DNA from: a virus
Reading direction: 5' to 3' (one strand)
IMG/VR virus record: IMGVR_UViG_3300028400_000021
Span: 1 to 33,970 of that record
Length of the DNA stretch: 33,970 bases
Shown here piece by piece: positions 28,979 through 33,970 of the stretch (the first letter of the stretch is position 1; every line of letters begins with the position of its first letter). The notes below the pieces were generated by a model. It made no database searches. It had not been told where the DNA came from and saw only the letters and a list, made by a program, of their open reading frames with translations. A program made the translations under genes and the position numbers.

Positions 28979-30535
28979 ATGAAATGTAAGATATGTCAAA
29001 AAGAATTAAAAATGATTACAAACACTCATCTGAAATTGCACGGCATTACAATCGACGAGTATAAAAAGAAATATGGAGATTTAGTTGACGATGAATTTCG
29101 GAAGCTAAAAAGCCAGCAAAGTTCCGGAAAGAATAATCCAAATTTTGGAAAGAAGCATGATGCTAAAACCAGAAAAATCATCAGCGAAAAACTCAAAGGG
29201 CGTGAAGCCTATAATAAAGGCATACCAATGACTGAGGAACAGAAACAAAAATTAAGTCAAAAAGCAAAAGAGAGAAATGAAATTTGGAAAGAAACCAATA
29301 GTCATCCCCGGACAGGAAGAAAGCATACCGAAGAAACTAAACAAAAAATTCGTGAAAAACGAAAGAAACAAATAATCAAACCCGAATCAGTTCAAAAAGC
29401 AATCGAAACAAAACGTCGTAACGGATACAATTTGGCATTTTTCAAAGGCAAGAAACACACTGCCGAAACCAAAAAAATTATCAGCCAAAAATCAAAAGAA
29501 TCTAATAAATTGCGATCGCAAAAAGCTCTTGAAGAAACAGCTCAGCGTATTTCTAAATATGGATATTCAATTGTCAAAGTTGACAGCATCAATGCCACTA
29601 TAAAATGCGAAAATGGTCATGAGTTTACTTTTACGCGACAATATCTAACTGAATCAAAATTTAAAAAAGAATTATGTCCCGAATGTTACCCAAGAGAATT
29701 CTATATTAGTAAAGGAGAATCGGAAATAGCAAATTTTCTAAGACAATTTACAGAAGTAATTCAAAACACCAGAAAAATAATTCCACCAAAGGAGATAGAC
29801 ATTTATCTACCAGAATACAATATCGCCGTTGAGTATAATGGTTTATATTGGCACTCAGAAAAATTCAAAGAAAAAAATAATCATTATGAAAAATCACAAA
29901 AATGCTATAAAAAAGGTATCAAGTTAATTCAAATTTTTGAAGATGAATGGATTAATAATCCTGAAATTGTTAAATCACGATTGCTATCGTATATGAATAA
30001 AAATAAAACCATATATGCCCGAAAATGCAGTATTAAGGAAATTAATTCTAAATTAGCGAATGAATTTATCAATAAAAATCATATTCAGGGTCGAGGGCGA
30101 AGTAACGTCAGAATTGGATTATTTTATAAAGATCGACTTGTTGCTGTTATGACATTCCTGAATGGCGACAAATCAAAATCGTTAAACGGTTGGGAATTAA
30201 ATAGGTATTGTTCAATTATTGGATACAATGTAGTTGGTGGTGCGTCAAAACTTTTCAAATATTTTATTGAAAAGTATTCACCTGATCAAATTACGACGTT
30301 TGCAGATTTACGATGGGCATTTGGATCAAAATTTTATGAAAAATTAGGTTTCTCATTCGTATATAATTCGCCGCCAAATTATTGGTACGTTTACCCAAAT
30401 GAAATGAAACGCCGCCATAGATTTTCATTGCGTAAAAAAGATACGGTATTATCTGAGCGAGAACTTCGTGATTCTGAAGGATATATTCGAATATATGATT
30501 GCGGGCACGCCAAATATATATGGCATAGAAGATAA
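28979..30535 (+). CDS. Free-standing homing endonuclease (NUMOD3 repeats, Vsr-like core)
   Basis: 518 residues. Residues 1-35 form a MucR/Ros-like zinc finger (Cys3, Cys6, His17, His21: MKCKICQKELKMITNTHLKL). Three NUMOD3-type DNA-binding repeats follow (NPNFGKKHDAKTRKIISEKL, TGRKHTEETKQKIREKRKK, FKGKKHTAETKKIISQKS). Around residues 272-293 PKEIDIYLPEYNIAVEYNG then LYWHSE, followed by GIKLIQIFEDEW, is a Vsr/EDxHD-type nuclease core. The C-terminal 170 residues (KNHIQGRGRSNVRIGLFYKD, GGASKLFKYFIEKY, FYEKLGFSFVYNSPPNYWYV) look like a GNAT-type fold used as an extra DNA-recognition part. It sits between gp18 and gp19 and is flanked by 39-base terminator repeats. Such enzymes cut uninserted genomes to spread their own gene. 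Confidence 0.85.
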   Translation: MKCKICQKELKMITNTHLKLHGITIDEYKKKYGDLVDDEFRKLKSQQSSGKNNPNFGKKHDAKTRKIISEKLKGREAYNKGIPMTEEQKQKLSQKAKERNEIWKETNSHPRTGRKHTEETKQKIREKRKKQIIKPESVQKAIETKRRNGYNLAFFKGKKHTAETKKIISQKSKESNKLRSQKALEETAQRISKYGYSIVKVDSINATIKCENGHEFTFTRQYLTESKFKKELCPECYPREFYISKGESEIANFLRQFTEVIQNTRKIIPPKEIDIYLPEYNIAVEYNGLYWHSEKFKEKNNHYEKSQKCYKKGIKLIQIFEDEWINNPEIVKSRLLSYMNKNKTIYARKCSIKEINSKLANEFINKNHIQGRGRSNVRIGLFYKDRLVAVMTFLNGDKSKSLNGWELNRYCSIIGYNVVGGASKLFKYFIEKYSPDQITTFADLRWAFGSKFYEKLGFSFVYNSPPNYWYVYPNEMKRRHRFSLRKKDTVLSERELRDSEGYIRIYDCGHAKYIWHRR

Positions 30536-30544
30536 GAGTCTTAA

Positions 30545-30583
30545 TTAAGCAATTAACTATATTAAAAAGCCCCTTAATTGGGG
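30545..30583 (+). repeat. 39-base direct repeat, copy 2
   Basis: Identical to 28763-28801. After the repeat the two copies diverge at once (C is missing here before the T-run). Confidence 0.95.
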
Positions 30584-30589
30584 TTTTTT
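30564..30589 (+). terminator. Rho-independent terminator of the homing endonuclease
   Basis: AAAAAGCCCC, loop TTAATT, GGGG, then six T. One C is lost compared with copy 1, so the stem contains a G-T wobble pair but keeps the T-run. Confidence 0.85.
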
Positions 30590-30603
30590 GGTGAAAGAAA
30601 AAT

Positions 30604-30611
30604 GATAAATA
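30604..30611 (+). promoter_or_regulatory. Putative T4-type late promoter (GATAAATA) for gp19
   Basis: GATAAATA; predicted start near 30617, with AGGAG (30631-30635) 7 bases before ATG 30643. Confidence 0.65.
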
Positions 30612-30642
30612 ATATTAAGAAATATACTATAGGAGACAAATA

Positions 30643-31260
30643 ATGTCAGTTTCATCATTAACAAAAATGACGGTTCCAGTACCTGGTGGTCAAAGCGCAA
30701 CAAGCCAAGGTTTGTTAATGCCTAAATTAAAATATCGTTTTCGCGTTATTTTCGAGAATCTAGGTGTTTCAACTCCGCGTACTGAATTGACAAAACAAGT
30801 AATGGATTTCACACGTCCTAACCCAACATTTGAAAATATCGACATTCATGTTTATAACTCGATTGTTAAATTAGCTGGCAAGCCAAGTTGGGCTGATGTT
30901 TCATGTAATATTCGCGATGACGCAAGTGGCACTGTTACAAAACTCGTTGGTGAGCAAATGCAGAAGCAATTTGATTTTATGGAACAAGCCTCAGCAGCAT
31001 CAGGAATCGATTATAAATTCACAACTCGTGTCGAAATGCTTGACGGTGGTAATGGTGCTCACGAGCCGCAAGTTCTCGAAACATGGGAATTATATGGATG
31101 CTATTTACAAAGTGCTAATTATAATGATGTGAATTACGGTGCTAATGAACCAGCAACAATTAGTCTTGTCATTCGTTTTGATAACGCAGTTCAAACACCA
31201 CTTGGTGCAGGAATTGGCGCAGACGTTGGGCGTACACTTGGCTCAAACGTTACAGGCTAA
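30643..31260 (+). CDS. 19: Tail tube protein gp19
   Basis: 205 residues, the typical length in aquatic T4-like phages (T4 gp19 has 163). The conserved opening KYRFRVIFENLGVS, the TRPNPTFENIDIHVYNSIVK stretch, the AGKPSWADVSCNIRDDASG region and the WELYGCYLQSANYNDVNYGA segment identify the tail tube fold, which stacks as hexameric rings inside the sheath and carries DNA. Its own late promoter and SD would support the high copy number needed. It directly precedes a larger relative of the tube family. Confidence 0.93.
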   Translation: MSVSSLTKMTVPVPGGQSATSQGLLMPKLKYRFRVIFENLGVSTPRTELTKQVMDFTRPNPTFENIDIHVYNSIVKLAGKPSWADVSCNIRDDASGTVTKLVGEQMQKQFDFMEQASAASGIDYKFTTRVEMLDGGNGAHEPQVLETWELYGCYLQSANYNDVNYGANEPATISLVIRFDNAVQTPLGAGIGADVGRTLGSNVTG

Positions 31261-31266
31261 TATTTA

Positions 31267-32376
31267 ATGAGTGGATTAGATAAATTTCTCGGTGTAAAAT
31301 CCGTTAGCGATCTAACAAAACAGGTTGCTGACGGATTTACCGAAACAAAGTATCTTAAAGATTACGCACACGCATCAAAATTGATGCGTTCAAATAATCT
31401 TGCGTTAGCACCGAAACAAAAATTTCTATTCCACGTTTTTTTTAATTTAACTTACCCTAGATTACTTAAATCTGAAGATAAAGGGCTAGTTGGTGCATTA
31501 GTTAAAAGCATTCAACTACCATCATTTCATTTAGACACTCAAGAATATATTCAATATAACAGAAAACGTTTAGTTCATAATAGAATTAAATATCAGCCAG
31601 TGACAATGAAACTTCATGATGATGGCGAAGGTCATGTACTTGATTTATGGAATCAATATTATAATTATTACTTCGCTGATTCTCGTTATGATTATGATGC
31701 AGGACTTGTTGTTAATAACCCAGGTGTAAGAGTTAATTATAATGCACGTGATATATATCAACGTCCGATAATTAATAATGTTTGGGGTAAAACAATTGAA
31801 ACACCAGATGCGAATGGAACAAAGCCGGCCTTTTTCAAAGATATTACAATTTATGGTTTTAATCGCGGAAGGTTTATAGCTTATATCTTGATAAATCCAG
31901 TGATAGTTAGTTGGAGTCATGATAATTATGATTATTCTGCAACTAACGGGACTATGGAACATAATGTTCAAATACAATATGAAGCTGTTAAATATGTCGA
32001 CTCGTCAGCTGTCGTTGACACCGAAAAAGAAAATGTTAAAGGATTTGGAGACAAATCTCGTTACGACACTGAACCAGGAGCATTAGGTCCAGGAAGTACA
32101 AAATCTATTGCAGGACCTGGAGGTCTAGCTGAAACATTTAGTGCAATTGGAACAGATTTGGCTCAAGGTAACATTGCCGGTGCCGTTCAGAAATTAGGAG
32201 CAGGCGCAAAGACTTTTGGTAGTGTTGAGAACTTGGTTGAAACTGTAACTACTGAAACACGCGAGATACTTTCATCAGGTGTATTAGAACAATTTTCAGC
32301 GCCAACAAGTGCTCTGCATTTTCCAGTAGGCGGCGAAAATGTAGCTAAAAAAATATTTAGACCGAAAGGATCGTAG
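31267..32376 (+). CDS. Tube-fold baseplate protein, probably tail tube initiator gp54-like
   Basis: 369 residues. Residues 48-250 resemble the gp19/gp54 tube fold: PKQKFLFHVFFNLTYPRLLK, then VKSIQLPSFHLDTQEYIQYN, KYQPVTMKLHDDGEGHVLDL and ITIYGFNRGRFIAYILINPV. The C-terminal 120 residues are Gly/Ala-rich and helical (GGLAETFSAIGTDLAQGNIA), as in the extended ends of tube initiators. In T4, gp54 starts tube polymerisation on the baseplate. Position right after gp19 and before gp4 supports a tail role. It could instead be a second tube paralogue. It ends with TAG; reading through would add only four residues. Confidence 0.6.
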   Translation: MSGLDKFLGVKSVSDLTKQVADGFTETKYLKDYAHASKLMRSNNLALAPKQKFLFHVFFNLTYPRLLKSEDKGLVGALVKSIQLPSFHLDTQEYIQYNRKRLVHNRIKYQPVTMKLHDDGEGHVLDLWNQYYNYYFADSRYDYDAGLVVNNPGVRVNYNARDIYQRPIINNVWGKTIETPDANGTKPAFFKDITIYGFNRGRFIAYILINPVIVSWSHDNYDYSATNGTMEHNVQIQYEAVKYVDSSAVVDTEKENVKGFGDKSRYDTEPGALGPGSTKSIAGPGGLAETFSAIGTDLAQGNIAGAVQKLGAGAKTFGSVENLVETVTTETREILSSGVLEQFSAPTSALHFPVGGENVAKKIFRPKGS

Positions 32377-32378
32377 TT

Positions 32379-32663
32379 ATGGCAATTATAGGCAATGAAT
32401 ATGATTATATAGTTGAATCGTTTGAAAAAGTGACTGGAAGTAAAAGTGTAGCACAGAATTTTACTGACCTTCTGTATCAAATTTCTCAAAAAACAAATAT
32501 TCATGTTTTAGAATTATTCGAATCAATAAATCTTGAAAATGAATTGTCGCTAAATTTATCGATGGCATACTACCTTAATTCAATCGGACCAAAAACTGCA
32601 TTATACGGGATTCAAAATCCTATCAAACCAAATTATTATGCCGGGCGCAACGTCTTGGAGTGA
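32379..32663 (+). CDS. Small phage protein, unknown function
   Basis: 94 residues with AAAGGA upstream of ATG 32379. Helical with an acidic start (GNEYDYIVESFEKVTGSKSV), a central FTDLLYQISQKTNIHVLELF and a conserved-looking end (NSIGPKTALYGI ... NYYAGRNVLE) that I associate with short proteins near gp19/gp4 in aquatic T4-like phages. A structural accessory is plausible. Stop is 3 bases before gp4. Confidence 0.65.
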   Translation: MAIIGNEYDYIVESFEKVTGSKSVAQNFTDLLYQISQKTNIHVLELFESINLENELSLNLSMAYYLNSIGPKTALYGIQNPIKPNYYAGRNVLE

Positions 32664-32666
32664 TAA

Positions 32667-33128
32667 ATGAGACGTGGTAGTCAAAAATACTCCCAGGGAA
32701 TCTTTACTCCTAAAAATCCACAAAAATATGTAGGGAAAGGAAAGATTATATATAGAAGTTCGTGGGAACATGCCTTTATGACATTCTGTGATAATAATGA
32801 GCATGTTCTTGAATGGGCATCAGAACCTATCAGAATTCCTTATGTTAATCCTTTAACCGGCAAAAAAACAACGTATGTTCCGGACTTTTTAATAAGATAT
32901 AGAGATAAAAATAATAAAATTCATACCGAACTTATCGAGATTAAACCATCCGATCAATCTTATCTTAAAGAAAACATGACTTCTCAACAAAGAGCGGTTG
33001 TTGCATTAAATCATGCAAAATGGAAGCAAGCACAGAAATGGTGTAATAAACAAGGTATTACATTTAGACTTATTCATAAAGAAGATATATTTGCTCAATC
33101 CGGAAAACAAAATTTACGTCGCAGATGA
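32667..33128 (+). CDS. 4: Head completion nuclease gp4-like
   Basis: 153 residues, as in T4 gp4 (150). IIYRSSWEHAFMTF parallels MYRSQWERTVFEYL; ASEPIRIPYVNPLTGKKTTY followed by VPDF parallels SEELIIPYVSPLTGR..YFVD; and ELIEIKPSDQ parallels IVEVKPE. Together Glu34, Asp73 and Glu91-x-Lys93 form a PD-(D/E)XK nuclease site. T4 gp4 acts on packaged heads before tail joining. It lies between the tube-fold gene and the small terminase, and begins 3 bases after the preceding stop. Confidence 0.9.
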   Translation: MRRGSQKYSQGIFTPKNPQKYVGKGKIIYRSSWEHAFMTFCDNNEHVLEWASEPIRIPYVNPLTGKKTTYVPDFLIRYRDKNNKIHTELIEIKPSDQSYLKENMTSQQRAVVALNHAKWKQAQKWCNKQGITFRLIHKEDIFAQSGKQNLRRR

Positions 33129-33147
33129 TATTTTATAACTATTAAAT

Positions 33148-33360
33148 ATGAGCGACAAAAATATCTTTTCACCACCAACCTACGGTTCTATTGAAACACA
33201 TTATATTCTTGCAATTAAAGATAAATCTCCAAAAGAACTTAATGCATATATTGATAGACTTAATAAGTATGATGATAAAGAAATTTTAACTTTAATTTTT
33301 AAAAGATACCCAGATAAAGATATTAGAATAAAAGTAGGAAAAATTCTTTATTATAATTAG
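33148..33360 (+). CDS. Small hypothetical protein
   Basis: 70 residues, charged and helical (PKELNAYIDRLNKYDDKEIL, then LIFKRYPDKDIRIKVGKILY), starting at ATG 33148 without an obvious SD. It ends with TAG, and reading through would add only one residue before TAA. Located between gp4 and gp16. No family recognised. Confidence 0.6.
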   Translation: MSDKNIFSPPTYGSIETHYILAIKDKSPKELNAYIDRLNKYDDKEILTLIFKRYPDKDIRIKVGKILYYN

Positions 33361-33361
33361 T

Positions 33362-33369
33362 CATAAATA
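33362..33369 (+). promoter_or_regulatory. Late-promoter box CATAAATA with leaderless spacing, for gp16
   Basis: CATAAATA ends 5 bases before ATG 33375, so the expected +1 is the A of the ATG. There is no SD in the gap. Confidence 0.45.
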
Positions 33370-33374
33370 CTTGT

Positions 33375-33863
33375 ATGACTAAAAAATTAGAATCTCTTTT
33401 TGACTTACCGACTGAAGTTGATGAAAGCGATGACATCAACTCAACTCCACCTAGCGAAACTAAAAATTCCGAAATGGTAACATTGGAAGCAATGGACAAT
33501 CTTGAAAAGATTGATCAGGCATTACCAGCGATTAAAGGTCTTGAAGCTGCCGATTCTGAAATGGATGAAATAGCCGAAATGGCAATCGGAAGTTATAAAG
33601 ATTTAATGGATCTTGGAATGAATGTTGAAGCCAGGCTTGCAAGTGAGATTTTGAGTTCGGCAAGTAATTTTTTAGGTCATGCTATTACAGCGAAGAATGC
33701 AAAAATCAATAAAAAACTAAAAATGATTGAGTTGCAATTACGCAAGGCAAAGCTCGATCAAGAAAGAAAAAAAACAAACGAAGAAGAAAATACCGGTGAA
33801 GGAAAATTACTTGATAGAAATGAGTTGTTAGCAGAAATTCTTAAGCAGAATAAAAAAGACTAA
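33375..33863 (+). CDS. 16: Small terminase subunit gp16-like
   Basis: 162 residues, equal to T4 gp16 (164). An acidic disordered N-terminus is followed by a long helical core (DEIAEMAIGSYKDLMDLGMN, VEARLASEILSSASNFLGHA) and a coiled C-terminal helix (KLKMIELQLRKAKLDQERKK), ending LLDRNELLAEILKQNKKD. Gp16 forms rings that recognise phage DNA and regulate the gp17 packaging motor. Position downstream of gp4 matches this class. A late box sits so close that its transcript may be leaderless. Assignment is from helical layout and context more than from exact motifs. Confidence 0.75.
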   Translation: MTKKLESLFDLPTEVDESDDINSTPPSETKNSEMVTLEAMDNLEKIDQALPAIKGLEAADSEMDEIAEMAIGSYKDLMDLGMNVEARLASEILSSASNFLGHAITAKNAKINKKLKMIELQLRKAKLDQERKKTNEEENTGEGKLLDRNELLAEILKQNKKD

Positions 33864-33866
33864 ATC

Positions 33867-33874
33867 GATAAATA
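33867..33874 (+). promoter_or_regulatory. Putative T4-type late promoter (GATAAATA)
   Basis: GATAAATA just after the gp16 stop; predicted start near 33880, 21 bases before ATG 33901. Confidence 0.55.
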
Positions 33875-33900
33875 TAAAGAAAATAAGTGAGTTTATAACT

Positions 33901-33970
33901 ATGAAATCATTAAATGAATATCTCATCGACGCTAAAAGAGAATTTAATTATCGTATCAAAGTTGCTGGCG
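33901..33970 (+). CDS. 5' end of a late gene, unidentified (partial)
   Basis: An open frame from ATG 33901 runs off the window: MKSLNEYLIDAKREFNYRIK and three more codons (VAG). The short helical opening followed by a strand-like NYRIKVAG recalls conserved structural or scaffold-associated proteins of aquatic T4-like phages. It has a late promoter box upstream and a weak GTGAG as SD. The large terminase gp17 does not start like this. Confidence 0.6.
   Translation, partial: MKSLNEYLIDAKREFNYRIKVAG

Noticed and set aside
28979-30535. Group I intron carrying the endonuclease
   Set aside because: gp18 and gp19 on either side are intact complete genes and the insert is intergenic with its own promoter and terminator, so it is a free-standing homing gene.
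32379-32663. Baseplate wedge gp53
   Set aside because: Considered from its position near gp54-like, but length (94 against about 196) and motifs do not match T4 gp53.
33140-33150. Late promoter TATTAAATA before the 33148 gene
   Set aside because: It does not fit TATAAATA register and would start transcription inside the gene.
1-33970. Global reassignment of TAG to an amino acid
   Set aside because: gp13 ends with TAG exactly where T4 gp13 ends, and large genes contain no in-frame TAG that I noticed. At most partial readthrough is suggested.

Overview
The window is a stretch of a low-GC, T4-like contractile-tailed phage genome, most like the T4-type phages of marine and freshwater bacteria (cyanophages, pelagiphages). 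The evidence is a set of T4 morphogenesis proteins recognised from their sequences: gp15 and gp14 (minus strand), and gp13, gp18, gp19, a gp54/gp19-type tube protein, gp4 and gp16 (plus strand). Many structural genes are also preceded by octamers matching the T4 late promoter TATAAATA. HesB/IscA-type, ClpS, SGNH-hydrolase and Nudix genes are typical passengers in aquatic T4-like phages. The host cannot be named from this window; sigma70-type promoters and Shine-Dalgarno (SD) sites point to an ordinary Gram-negative bacterium.

Layout. 1-2631 is a tightly overlapping run of small genes ending in a HesB/IscA carrier and an SGNH hydrolase; two of the small ORFs resemble two separate pieces of the major capsid protein gp23. 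2729-14212 is the virion and tail-fibre block: a small structural protein behind a structured leader, a Rossmann-like MptE/DUF115-type protein, four fibre or accessory proteins, a 1922-residue repetitive fibre and a 532-residue fibre with a possible chaperone/protease end. A second MptE-like gene (14270) closes the block. 14907-18009 on the minus strand holds gp14, gp15 and a Nudix hydrolase under one late promoter. 18063-19615 (minus) is a chain of very small genes, divergent from the 19848-22058 plus-strand genes; sigma70-type promoters face away from each other in between, so this looks like an early island inside late genes. 22045-25085 carries small membrane ORFs, ClpS, gp13, a membrane-anchored lytic transglycosylase and a DexA-like exonuclease. 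25069-25416 (minus) is a zinc-ribbon HNH-like gene. 25552-33970 is the tail sheath, a free-standing homing endonuclease between two copies of a 39-bp terminator repeat, the tail tube, a second tube-fold protein, gp4, gp16 and the start of another gene.

How the parts fit: gp18, gp19 and the gp54-like protein build the sheath and tube; gp13, gp14 and gp15 join head to tail; gp16 starts packaging and gp4 completes heads; the fibre block makes host-recognition structures; the transglycosylase probably lyses the cell.

The least conventional signals are: (i) small ORFs carrying gp23-like segments, one matching the Gol region of T4 gp23; (ii) two places where an ORF continues in frame past a TAG codon without a start of its own; (iii) several genes whose promoter box lies so close that the predicted transcript begins at the AUG; (iv) a possible pseudoknot leader and a hairpin array with repeated linkers; (v) the terminator duplication around the homing endonuclease. 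Protein names rest on remembered family sequences, with no database search.
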